Assembly (NCBI GenBank): GCA_009917455.1
Contig: QZDS01000006.1
Span: forward strand, 159,598-223,597
Reading direction: 5' to 3'
DNA: 64,000 nt
Origin: a bacterium 1xD8-48
GTDB taxonomy: Bacteria > Bacillota > Clostridia > Lachnospirales > Lachnospiraceae
Made by a program: the position numbers and the translations under genes. Under the pieces are notes generated by a model, which had not been told where the DNA came from, ran no database searches, and was given only the letters and a program-made list of their open reading frames with translations. Positions 33,794-42,051 of this stretch are shown here, piece by piece (position 1 is the stretch's first letter; each line of letters begins with the position of its first letter).

Positions 33794-35065
33794 CTATTCT
33801 TTTACCATAATGTCCAGAATTACCTTATTGGTGATGTTCATTCCGTCCCGGCTAAGGACGCCCACTTCCTCGATAGTGTTTTCAATGCCCTTTTTGATAA
33901 TGCCCTCGCCGTGGACAAATTCCTTGCCGGCCAGCGCCATTTGAAATCCTAAAAGCCCGGCGTTTACCGCCATGGCAATTTTGGCGGCGCAGGAGGGCTT
34001 GGCGCCGTCGCAGATGGTTCCCGAAAGAATTGCCAGGCCGTTTACCACAGTATGCTCGATAATGCTTTCATTTTCGCCGTAAAGGAACGCCACGCCGGCC
34101 GCCGCGCTGCAGCCGGCGCAGATAGCCCCGCAGTAGGCGGAGAGGTAGCCGATGGACTGCTTGATGCGGACAGCGGTGAGATTGGCGAGAACCAGCGCCC
34201 GAAGGAGCTGTTCGTGGCTGGCGCCCAGTTCCTTCGCATACTCCACAATGGGCATGGTGACGGTAAGTCCCTGATTGCCGCTGCCGGAATTAATCACCGC
34301 CGGAAGCTCGCACCCGCTCATGCGCGCGTCGGAACCGGCCGCCGCCGCCGCCATTGCCCGCAGCTTTATGTCGGGAGCTTCCTTTCCCGATAAAAGAATT
34401 CTTCCGATTTCCGCGCCCCAGCCGCCGCTCATGCCTTCCGCAGACAGGGCGGTATTGCAGGCAATCTGATGCTCGATGGTTTCCGACACATCCGTGAGGG
34501 CGCAGTTTTGTGCATATTCCACAATTTTGGAGATTTCCAGCAGCTCTCCCTCCTGCACATTTCCGTCCTCCCCGGGGATTTCCTTTTCCAGAAGGACTTC
34601 GTCATTTCGTTTAATCAGCACGATATTCGTGTGGGTGTCAACGATACGCACCAGCGAGGAAAGATTTTCCGCCTCCATTGTAATCTGGATATCGAAGACC
34701 CGCTCCGATTCGGATAATTCCACTTTAATGGGACATTGCTTCCGGAAATGTCTGATTTTTTCCGCGGTATCTGTCGGCGCGCAGGAGAGAACCTCCAGCG
34801 CGCTGTCCTCCCTCCCCACAACAATCCCGGCGGCAATTGCGGTTTCAATACCCTTCATCCCTCCGGTGGCGGGAACCACCACGCTCTTTACATTTTTGAC
34901 AATGCTGCCGCTGACCGCCGCAGTAACCTTTTCGGGGAGCCTGCCAAGGGTTTTCCTTCCCACGGCGGCGGCGTATGCCAGTGCGATGGGCTCCGTGCAG
35001 CCGGTGGCCGGAATCAGTTGTTCTTTCAGTATTTTTGTATAACAGGCATATTCTCTTGTGTCCAT
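33794..35065 (-). CDS. cyuA: L-cysteine desulfidase / serine dehydratase alpha family (CyuA/YhaM, UPF0597)
   Basis: 423 residues. Conserved cysteines occur in PATGCTEPIALAYA, AICAGCSAAAGVA and GTICDGAKPSCAAK, the residues expected to hold a [4Fe-4S] cluster in this family. CyuA breaks L-cysteine into hydrogen sulfide, pyruvate and ammonia in the cytoplasm. ATG 35065 is supported by AAAAGGGAG just upstream on the minus strand. It lies 24 bp after the M20 dipeptidase gene on the same strand, so the two likely form an operon that turns cysteine-containing dipeptides into pyruvate and sulfide. Substrate preference is inferred. Confidence 0.85.
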   Translation of the reverse strand: MDTREYACYTKILKEQLIPATGCTEPIALAYAAAVGRKTLGRLPEKVTAAVSGSIVKNVKSVVVPATGGMKGIETAIAAGIVVGREDSALEVLSCAPTDTAEKIRHFRKQCPIKVELSESERVFDIQITMEAENLSSLVRIVDTHTNIVLIKRNDEVLLEKEIPGEDGNVQEGELLEISKIVEYAQNCALTDVSETIEHQIACNTALSAEGMSGGWGAEIGRILLSGKEAPDIKLRAMAAAAAGSDARMSGCELPAVINSGSGNQGLTVTMPIVEYAKELGASHEQLLRALVLANLTAVRIKQSIGYLSAYCGAICAGCSAAAGVAFLYGENESIIEHTVVNGLAILSGTICDGAKPSCAAKIAMAVNAGLLGFQMALAGKEFVHGEGIIKKGIENTIEEVGVLSRDGMNITNKVILDIMVKE

Positions 35066-35089
35066 ATTTTCTCCCTTTTCTCTGTTTTA

Positions 35090-36535
35090 TCAAATTTCCT
35101 GCTTATCTAATTCTAAAATACACTGGATATAAATTTCAATGGCTTTTAAATATTCCCTGATGTTTAAGGATTCATTGGCCTGATGGTAATCCCCCCGCGG
35201 GTCGCCTTCATATTCCTTATAAATACTCTTGCCGGGCATGGACATTCCAAAAGCGATGGCGTTTTTCAGCTGCCTTGCATAGGAGCCGCCGCTCATGGTG
35301 TAGGCTCTCGTCTCAAGACCCGTAATTCTGTTGAAAGCGTCCGTAAGCGTGGTTACTGCCGGCGAATCCGGCTCATAATAGCTGGGTTTTGAATTTTTGA
35401 CAACCTTCATGGAAAATCCATGAGCCCCGGCAAGGGCTTCAAGACTGTCAAGAAGCCGTGAGCCGTCGGAGAGGGCATTGCCGTCAAAAATCGGATAGCG
35501 GTAATTGGCACAGATATTGAGAGCGCCGTTTAAAATTTCTGCCCGGGTGGCAGTTCCTGTAAGGGCGCCCGACACTTCGTCGCTGCAGGCAATCCCGGCA
35601 GCCTTCCCGTAGCCGTCCGCACTGATTTTCATGAGAAAATCAAACCATTCCTCATCCCCGGACACCATTCCGTCCGCTTTTAAGTTTTCCAGCAGCAGAG
35701 GAATCGCATTTTTTCCGCGCTCCGGGGCAATGACATGGGCGGAAACTCCCTGTGCGGTAATTGTGGAAGTATTATTTTCATCCAGACGCAGGGTTATAGA
35801 AGCCGCATCGGGAATCGTGTTGGATGCGGTTCCGGCGGAAAATTCCAGAAGATAGTCCGGCAGCGCCCTTTCACTGGTAAAGCACACATCGATAATCCCT
35901 TTTTCTCCGTAGCACACGGGAAAGCCGCAGTCCGCAACCAGAGACAAATCAGGCTGCTCATAGCGGCCTGCAAAAAATTTCACATCGTCCATGGTGTTTT
36001 CCTCGCTGCAGCCCATGTAAAGCGCATATTCATAATGAAGCTTCGGGAAAAGCTCATTGATACAGCGAAAGGCGTGGAGTACGCCCACGGCGGCGCATTT
36101 GTTGTCCTGAACGCCCCTTCCGATTAAAAAACCGTCCTTTTCCGTCAGGGTAAAAGGCGGAAAAGACCAGTTATCCCCGGCCGGAACCACGTCAAGGTGG
36201 GACCAGATGCCTATGCGCCGGGGGGAAGCCGCAGGGCGGCAGGCATCAGAGCAAAAGTCCGGCGCAGAGTCCGCCGCAGGGCTGCAACAGGCAGGACGGT
36301 TAAAAAACACGCCTCCCACATGATAATGGTAGTTCTCAGTTTCAAAGCCGTACCCCCTTGCAGCCTTCAGCATACAGTCAAGCACCTCCCGGCAGGGCTG
36401 TCCATAGGGCGCCGTCCCGGAATCAGGATCGGAAATACCTGGAATTTCAACTGCCTTTTTTAAATCGGAAAGAATTTCTTCCTTATGAATATCAATCCAC
36501 CTGGAAATTTTTAAAGAAATTTTAGATTCATCCAT
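35090..36535 (-). CDS. Sapep-type dipeptidase (PepV-like, M20 metallopeptidase)
   Basis: About 481 residues. M20 metal motifs are visible: SHLDVVPAGDNW (His-x-Asp), GRGVQDNKCAA (bridging Asp), GCSEENTMDDV (Glu-Glu) and VADCGFPV (Asp), with the C-terminal SGGSYARQLKNAIAFG. The enzyme hydrolyses dipeptides in the cytoplasm using Mn2+/Zn2+. A Cys-, Pro- and Ala-rich insert of about 25 residues (positions about 80-106, four Cys) stands between the strand VGGVFFNRP and the metal motif, where homologues have a short turn. ATG 36535 is chosen over GTG 36538 because GGAGG is 6 nt from it. First gene of an operon with cyuA. Confidence 0.87.
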   Translation of the reverse strand: MDESKISLKISRWIDIHKEEILSDLKKAVEIPGISDPDSGTAPYGQPCREVLDCMLKAARGYGFETENYHYHVGGVFFNRPACCSPAADSAPDFCSDACRPAASPRRIGIWSHLDVVPAGDNWSFPPFTLTEKDGFLIGRGVQDNKCAAVGVLHAFRCINELFPKLHYEYALYMGCSEENTMDDVKFFAGRYEQPDLSLVADCGFPVCYGEKGIIDVCFTSERALPDYLLEFSAGTASNTIPDAASITLRLDENNTSTITAQGVSAHVIAPERGKNAIPLLLENLKADGMVSGDEEWFDFLMKISADGYGKAAGIACSDEVSGALTGTATRAEILNGALNICANYRYPIFDGNALSDGSRLLDSLEALAGAHGFSMKVVKNSKPSYYEPDSPAVTTLTDAFNRITGLETRAYTMSGGSYARQLKNAIAFGMSMPGKSIYKEYEGDPRGDYHQANESLNIREYLKAIEIYIQCILELDKQEI

Positions 36536-36598
36536 CACAGGCCTCCTTTTTTAAACATTATACAACAATTCTGCAAGGCTGAAACGCCACGCAGTATT

Positions 36599-36627
36599 TT
36601 GACCCGTCTATCATCTTATGCTATTAT
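36599..36627 (+). promoter_or_regulatory. SigA promoter of AraC gene 36661
   Basis: TTGACC (36599-36604), 17-bp spacer, TATTAT (36622-36627). The divergent dipeptidase gene has a minus-strand -10 box TATAAT at 36562-36557. Confidence 0.7.
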
Positions 36628-36660
36628 AGAAAAAAATCTTTATGATTAGGAGCAGATATT

Positions 36661-37602
36661 ATGCAAAAACTGTCATATGATGATTTTAAGCTGGAATACC
36701 GCCGCTATAATATCCCGATTCACACCTCGGCCTTTGCCTTTATCGGCAATGTATGGGGACATGGAAAACAGGGAGAAATGGCAGCGCACTTTCACAATTG
36801 TATGGAAATCGGTTACTGCTATGAAGGGAGGGGCTTCGGCTTTATAGAGGATAAAAAAGTAGCCTATAAGCCGGGAGATATCTGCGTGATTGCACCCAAT
36901 ACCATCCATATGTTTGCCGCACAGGAGGGGATGGCAGGAAAGTGGGAATGGATAATGGCGGACACAGGGGCGGCCTTAAAGGGGACAAGATATGAGGAGC
37001 TGGGAAACGATAAGAGGCTTCTTATGGATAATCCGGCGGCCGACAATATTTTCCCGGAAAGCGAATATCCGTCTCTGATGCGGAAGGTGAAAATGATGCT
37101 CCACCTGTTTCACCAGAGCGAGGTGAGGGCCAATACCATTAAGGGGCTTCTGCTATCCTTTCTTGCGGAATATGCAGCCTGTCAGGAGGAAATATCCGAT
37201 GAAACTCCCCGGCAGCCGGCGCAAAACAAAATGATACCTGTTCTTGTCTTTATTCAGGAGCATTATATGGAAAAAATCACAATTCAAATGCTGGCGGAAA
37301 TCTGCGCCTTAAGCGAGGAGCAGTTTCGCCGTGTGTTTAAGCAGGTGACCCATACGCCGCCCCTTGAATATCTGAATCAATATCGAATCAAAGCCGCCTG
37401 CAAGCTGCTTTTAAGCACGGAAATGCCAATCAGCGAAGTGGCAGCACAGACAGGCTTTGTTACCGCGTCCACCTTTAACCGTCAGTTTGCCGCCGCAAAG
37501 GGAGTTTCTCCTCTTAAATGGAGACAGACGAGCGCGGAAAAAACAGAGGTTTCTCAGGTGGAGTCTTTAGAGGCCGGTCAGATGGCCGGAATCATTCTGT
37601 AG
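36661..37602 (+). CDS. AraC family transcriptional regulator
   Basis: 313 residues: N-terminal cupin-like sensor (HFHNCMEIGYCYEGRGFGFI, PGDICVIAPNTIHMF) and C-terminal double HTH at about residues 200-295 (ITIQMLAEICALSEEQFRRVF, ISEVAAQTGFVTASTFNRQF, SPLKWRQ). ATG 36661 follows TTAGGAGCAG. It precedes the aldo-keto reductase and sugar ABC operon on the same strand and is the likely activator of that set. Confidence 0.9.
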   Translation: MQKLSYDDFKLEYRRYNIPIHTSAFAFIGNVWGHGKQGEMAAHFHNCMEIGYCYEGRGFGFIEDKKVAYKPGDICVIAPNTIHMFAAQEGMAGKWEWIMADTGAALKGTRYEELGNDKRLLMDNPAADNIFPESEYPSLMRKVKMMLHLFHQSEVRANTIKGLLLSFLAEYAACQEEISDETPRQPAQNKMIPVLVFIQEHYMEKITIQMLAEICALSEEQFRRVFKQVTHTPPLEYLNQYRIKAACKLLLSTEMPISEVAAQTGFVTASTFNRQFAAAKGVSPLKWRQTSAEKTEVSQVESLEAGQMAGIIL

Positions 37603-37644
37603 GCAATCAGTCATTGTACGAAGCATGTCAGCGCTTGATGCCAA

Positions 37645-38733
37645 ATGACTGAAATTGCACAATTTTCATCTCCTTGTGGAAAGAATTATGTACAGTTTGG
37701 CTATATACTGAACCTATTCCATGAAACAAAAAAGGAGGTGCTTATCATAAACTCTTTCTTCAAAGAAGACAGATATGACTGCATGAAATATAACCGTACC
37801 GGCGAAAGCGGCCTTTTGCTGCCGGCCATGTCCTTTGGAATCTGGCACAGCTTCGGTTATGGAAGCAGTTACGAAAATGCCCGAAAGCTGATATGCGGAT
37901 GCTTTGACATGGGAATTACGCATATCGATGCAGCCAATAACTACGGCCCGCCGGAGGGCTCGGCGGAGGAAACCCTTGGCCGTATTCTGAAACAGGACTT
38001 AAAGGGATATCGGGATGAGCTGATTATTTCAAGCAAAGCCGGTTACGTGATGAATAAAAGCCCCTACGGCGACGGAGGGAGCAAAAAGTATCTGGTATCG
38101 TCTTTAGACGCCAGCTTAAAGCGGATGAGGCTTGACTATGTAGATATTTTTTACCATCACCGCCCGGATACACAGACGCCCCTATGGGAAACCATGGACG
38201 CCCTTGCGGGAATCGTCCGTTCGGGAAAGGCACTGTACATAGGATTGTCGAATTACAGCCCGGACCAGTTAAAGGAAGCGTCCCTTATGCTGAAATCCAT
38301 GGGGGTAAGGTGTCTGATTCATCAGCATCATTATTCCATGCTTTTCCGGGAGACGGAAAGCCTGATTCCCGTGATGGAAGAAGAAGGAATCGGCGGTATT
38401 GCATTCTGTCCGTTAGAGCAGGGAATACTGACCGGTAAGTACTTAAACGGAATCCCGGAGGATTCCCGGGCGGCCGGACACAGCCAGTTCTTAAATGCGG
38501 AGAGAATTACAAAAGAGCAGCTTGATAAAGTCCGCAGCTTAAATGAAATTGCAGGGGAGAGGGGACAATCCCTGGCACAGATGGCGCTTGTCTGGGCTCT
38601 GGAAAAAGGAAAGCTGACATCAGTGATTCTGGGCGCCAGCAGGCTTTCCCAGATTGAGGAAAATGTAAAGGCGCTTGAAAATTCCGGCTTTACAGAGGAA
38701 GAACTTACGAGGATTGAGGCAATTCTCAGATAA
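37645..38733 (+). CDS. Aldo/keto reductase (YghZ / L-glyceraldehyde 3-phosphate reductase type)
   Basis: The core (from about nt 37771) matches YghZ-type AKRs: MKYNRTGESGLLLPAMSFG, then HIDAANNYGPPEGSAEE with the catalytic Asp-Tyr region, ISSKAGY, the catalytic His (IFYHHRPD) and the Arg-containing C-terminal NADP motif. It reduces small sugars or aldehydes. The start is unsettled: ATG 37645 has no ribosome site and adds a tail absent in homologues; AAAGGAGG at 37730-37737 is 8 nt before an ATA codon in frame (37749) and overlaps GTG 37738; ATG 37783 would cut the conserved N-terminus. First gene of the sugar-uptake set. Confidence 0.85.
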   Translation: MTEIAQFSSPCGKNYVQFGYILNLFHETKKEVLIINSFFKEDRYDCMKYNRTGESGLLLPAMSFGIWHSFGYGSSYENARKLICGCFDMGITHIDAANNYGPPEGSAEETLGRILKQDLKGYRDELIISSKAGYVMNKSPYGDGGSKKYLVSSLDASLKRMRLDYVDIFYHHRPDTQTPLWETMDALAGIVRSGKALYIGLSNYSPDQLKEASLMLKSMGVRCLIHQHHYSMLFRETESLIPVMEEEGIGGIAFCPLEQGILTGKYLNGIPEDSRAAGHSQFLNAERITKEQLDKVRSLNEIAGERGQSLAQMALVWALEKGKLTSVILGASRLSQIEENVKALENSGFTEEELTRIEAILR

Positions 38734-38749
38734 AAGGAGGATGAAAAAG

Positions 38750-40090
38750 ATGAAAAGAAAGAAATTAGCAGCACTTGGCCTTGCAGTTTTGATGGCATTC
38801 AGCACGGCGGCCTGCGGCTCCGGTTCTGATTCCGGCAGTGCAAACAGCGACGCTGCGCCTGCGGAAGATACCGCGCAGGATACGGGCAGCAGCGATACTT
38901 CTGATGCGGCTCCTGCAGAAGCCACAGGAGAAAAGGTGAAGCTCCAGTTTTATTCATGGAGTGACGAGACGGCATATTTAGACCCGGCGGTTGAGGCGTA
39001 CAACGCCCAGTCCGAGGTGGCGGAGGTTGAAGTTACTTATTTCCCGCCTACAGAATATGCGGAAAAGATTCTGGCAACCTTTGCCAGCGGTACGGAATTT
39101 GACGTGCTTTGCGTAAACGGCTTGAGCCCTTACGGGGAATACAAGTCAAAGGACACCATTCAGGACATTTCTTCTTATGTGGAAGCATCGGGACTTGACA
39201 CCGGCGTTTACGGCGAGGTATTTAAGACCTCCAATGAGGACGGCCTTTACGGACTTCCCTACAGAGGCGCGGTATGGCTGATGTTTGCCAACGAAGCCCT
39301 CTTTGAAAAGGCAGGCGTTCCTTTCAGTCAGGAACAGCTCACCTGGGACGAATACCGTGATTTGGCGAAACAGCTTACAAAAGACGGAACCTACGGCGGT
39401 CTGGTAGGTATGGATAACTTTGTACTTCTGCAGCAGCTTGGCGGCAGTGTGATGGACGAGGATACCGCCAAAATCCGCCAGAGCCTTGAGCTGTGGAAAG
39501 CCCTTGAGGACGACGGCGGCCATGTTCCCTTTGCAGAAAAGCTGGAACTGAGCCAGAATGCAGGTTCCCTGTTTACATCCGCCCCGGCGGAATACGTGGC
39601 AACCTTCCAGAACGGTACATGGGGCGTTGCAAGCTACAACTCCAAGTATGAGACAGGCGAGATGCCCTTCCAGTACAGAGTAATGCCCATGCCGGTTCCC
39701 GAGGGTGCAGCAGATTACACCGCCCCCAGCTCCATCAACTACCTTTCCATCGCAAAGTCCTGCAAGCATCCGGCGGAGGCTTATGACTTTATCGAGTGGA
39801 TGTGTACGGAGCCCGGCGCAACCATCATTGCCGAGCATGCAACCCTGCCGGCCTACAGCAACGCCGATATTGAAAAGATTTACCTTGACGCGGCAAAACA
39901 GCCGGACGACACCCTTGCAAAAATCGTGTTCTCCAAAAACAATGTTCCCGACGTTATTTACGACCCGAATTACTCTGCCGTAGAGACGATTCTGAAAGAG
40001 GAGCAGGAGCTTTACATGATTGGCGAGCAGGATATCGATACGACCATGAGCAATTTTGAATCGAGAAGGGCAGAGATACTGGGACAGTAA
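38750..40090 (+). CDS. Extracellular sugar-binding lipoprotein (ABC transporter)
   Basis: About 446 residues with a lipoprotein signal (lipobox STAAC near residue 22), then an Asp/Ala/Glu-rich linker and a family 1 solute-binding fold (LQFYSWSDETAYLDPAVEAYN; DNFVLLQQLGG). ATG 38750 lies 9 nt after AAAAGGAGG; the earlier ATG 38741 touches that site. It captures an oligosaccharide or monosaccharide outside the membrane and hands it to the two permeases downstream. A strong hairpin after the gene may keep its mRNA level higher than that of the permeases. Confidence 0.92.
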   Translation: MKRKKLAALGLAVLMAFSTAACGSGSDSGSANSDAAPAEDTAQDTGSSDTSDAAPAEATGEKVKLQFYSWSDETAYLDPAVEAYNAQSEVAEVEVTYFPPTEYAEKILATFASGTEFDVLCVNGLSPYGEYKSKDTIQDISSYVEASGLDTGVYGEVFKTSNEDGLYGLPYRGAVWLMFANEALFEKAGVPFSQEQLTWDEYRDLAKQLTKDGTYGGLVGMDNFVLLQQLGGSVMDEDTAKIRQSLELWKALEDDGGHVPFAEKLELSQNAGSLFTSAPAEYVATFQNGTWGVASYNSKYETGEMPFQYRVMPMPVPEGAADYTAPSSINYLSIAKSCKHPAEAYDFIEWMCTEPGATIIAEHATLPAYSNADIEKIYLDAAKQPDDTLAKIVFSKNNVPDVIYDPNYSAVETILKEEQELYMIGEQDIDTTMSNFESRRAEILGQ

Positions 40091-40138
40091 TCTGAAAATC
40101 AGGTTTCATAAGTCTGCCGAAAACATGTTGACGAAAGT

Positions 40139-40158
40139 GGGGCTGCTTCGGCAGCCCC
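40139..40158 (+). terminator. Intercistronic hairpin with UUCG loop
   Basis: GGGGCTGC-TTCG-GCAGCCCC is a perfect 8-bp stem with the very stable UUCG tetraloop. There is no T-tract, so it more likely protects the 3' end of the binding-protein message or attenuates than fully terminates. Confidence 0.7.
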
Positions 40159-40178
40159 ATTATTGAACTGAAAAAACA

Positions 40179-40267
40179 GCAGGCATCCGAAAGTGCACGG
40201 AAGGATTTAACGTTGCAGAAAGCGGTGATAAATCCTTCCGGACCAGGATGCGCCGATAGTTGCCTGC
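40179..40267 (+). ncRNA. Structured intercistronic RNA element (candidate)
   Basis: Nested inverted repeats: outer GCAGGCA (40179-40185) with TGCCTGC (40261-40267); inner CGGAAGGATTTA (40198-40209) with TAAATCCTTCCG (40229-40240), 12 bp perfect; ATCC/GGAT between them. It sits about 30 bp before the first permease. It could be a cis-regulatory RNA or a REP-like insertion. No known riboswitch is recognised. Confidence 0.4.
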
Positions 40268-40296
40268 GGAACTTATAAATAGGAAAAGGTTTTTGT

Positions 40297-41199
40297 ATGA
40301 AAAAAGAAAAAGCAAAGAAAAAGATGACAAAAATGGAACAGCGTGAGACTGTGGCCGGCTATCTGTTTCTGCTTCCGAATATCGTCGGCTTTCTTATTTT
40401 CACGCTTGTGCCGGTGGTATGGGGGCTGATGCTTTCCCTGATGGAATATGACGGGTTCAGTTCTCCGAAATTTGTGGGTATGCGCAATTTTACCACATTG
40501 TTTAAGGACCAGTATTTTTATACATCACTGAAAAACAATATCTACTACTCTGTGGTAAGCGTTATTTTTACCCTGCTGTTTGCGGTTATTCTGGCGGTTC
40601 TGCTGATGCAGAAGCTTCGCGGAAGCGAGATTTTCAAGACGATTTTCTTCTTCCCACAGCTTGCCTCAAGCGTGGCGGTAGGTATTATTTTCATGTGCCT
40701 GTTCCGCGGGCAGGGGCCTGTGAACGGCATTTTAGGCCAGCTTGGCGTGGAAAATGTACCCAAATGGCTGACCTCCACCTCATGGTCGATGACCACCGTC
40801 ACCATTGTAGCCATCATAAAAAATGTGGGCTATTATATGATTCTGTTTCTGGCGGGCCTTTCCAACATTTCCGAAGATTTGTATGAGGCGGCGTCCCTTG
40901 ACGGGGCGGGTGCATGGGCGAAGTTTATAAAAATTACCCTTCCTCTGCTCTCGCCAACCACCTTCCTGTGCACCGTCATGTGTATTATCAATTCCTTTAA
41001 GGTGTTTGACCTGGTAAACGTTATGACGGACGGCGGTCCGGGCACATCCTCAAACGTGCTTGTTTACCGCATTTATCAGGAGGCTTTCAGAAATTATAAG
41101 TTCGGTTATGCGTCGGCTTATGCAGTGATTCTGTTTTTGATGATTTTCGTGGTGACTTTAATACAGTTCCGGGGTCAGAAGAAATGGGTCAATTACTAA
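40297..41199 (+). CDS. Sugar ABC transporter permease (MalF/MsmF type)
   Basis: 300 residues, six membrane segments. The EAA loop EAASLDGAGAWAKFIKITLP marks the site that docks the ATPase. The N-terminus MKKEKAKKKMTKMEQRETVAGYLFLLPN is usual for this family. It pairs with the next gene to form the sugar channel. No ATPase gene is in the cluster; such importers commonly share an MsmX-type ATPase encoded elsewhere. Confidence 0.92.
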   Translation: MKKEKAKKKMTKMEQRETVAGYLFLLPNIVGFLIFTLVPVVWGLMLSLMEYDGFSSPKFVGMRNFTTLFKDQYFYTSLKNNIYYSVVSVIFTLLFAVILAVLLMQKLRGSEIFKTIFFFPQLASSVAVGIIFMCLFRGQGPVNGILGQLGVENVPKWLTSTSWSMTTVTIVAIIKNVGYYMILFLAGLSNISEDLYEAASLDGAGAWAKFIKITLPLLSPTTFLCTVMCIINSFKVFDLVNVMTDGGPGTSSNVLVYRIYQEAFRNYKFGYASAYAVILFLMIFVVTLIQFRGQKKWVNY

Positions 41200-41214
41200 G
41201 GAGGGATGGAGAAT

Positions 41215-42051
41215 ATGAAAGGAAAAAGCAAGAAAATCTTAAAAGCTGCCGCAACCTATCTCATCTTTCTGATAGCTGCCTCTGTGACGGTGCTTCCGTT
41301 TTTATGGATGGCCTCCACTGCCTTTAAGTATGAGCAGGATGTGTTTAAATTCCCCATCGAGTGGATTCCGAAGCAAATCCGGTGGGAGAACTTCACGGAT
41401 GTATTTACAAAAATTCCATATGTGAACTACTACTGGAATTCCATCAAGCTTTCCGTGACTATCACGGTGCTGACGCTGGTGACCAGTATTTTGGCGGGAT
41501 ACTCCTTTGCCAAGCTGCATTATAAGGGAAGGGACGCGCTGTTTCTTCTGTATCTTGCGACCCTGATGGTGCCCTGGCAGGTGATTATGATTCCCCAGTT
41601 TATCACGATTACAAGAATCGGTCTGGCGGACACGCACCTGTCTCTGATACTGACACAGAGCTTTACGCCCTTTGGAGTGTTCCTGATTCGGCAGAGCTTT
41701 ATGGGGATTCCCGACGAGTACACTCAGGCGGCGAAAATAGACGGCTGCGGCCACTTAAAGACCTGTTTCCGGATTATCACGCCAATGGCAAAGCCCGGAC
41801 TTTCCGCACTGGCAATCTTTACCTTTATGGGAACATGGAACGATTACCTTGCGCCCCTGATTTTTCTGACAGCAGATAAAAAGCGCACGCTGCAGCTGGG
41901 CCTTAAGTATTTCCAGGCGGAATTTCTGACCTCCTACGCCCTTTTGATGGCGGGGACGCTGATGGCGCTGGCGCCGGTGATTATCGTGTATGTGCTGGCG
42001 CAGAAGAATATTATTGAGGGAATGGCAAGCGCGGGAGGAATTAAGGGGTGA
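41215..42051 (+). CDS. Sugar ABC transporter permease (MalG/MsmG type)
   Basis: About 278 residues with six membrane segments and the EAA-type loop YTQAAKIDGCGHLKTCFRIITP. ATG 41215 is preferred (AAGGAGGG about 9 nt upstream) to ATG 41206, which touches the site. It starts 15 bp after the first permease. Its stop overlaps the convergent AraC gene by 11 bp. Confidence 0.9.
   Translation: MKGKSKKILKAAATYLIFLIAASVTVLPFLWMASTAFKYEQDVFKFPIEWIPKQIRWENFTDVFTKIPYVNYYWNSIKLSVTITVLTLVTSILAGYSFAKLHYKGRDALFLLYLATLMVPWQVIMIPQFITITRIGLADTHLSLILTQSFTPFGVFLIRQSFMGIPDEYTQAAKIDGCGHLKTCFRIITPMAKPGLSALAIFTFMGTWNDYLAPLIFLTADKKRTLQLGLKYFQAEFLTSYALLMAGTLMALAPVIIVYVLAQKNIIEGMASAGGIKG

Noticed and set aside
39146..39838. 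230-codon minus-strand frame inside the sugar-binding protein gene
   Set aside because: Antisense shadow with no start signal or family resemblance.
40179..40267. Known riboswitch class in the structured intercistronic region
   Set aside because: No conserved riboswitch core was recognised; the only support is nested inverted repeats.
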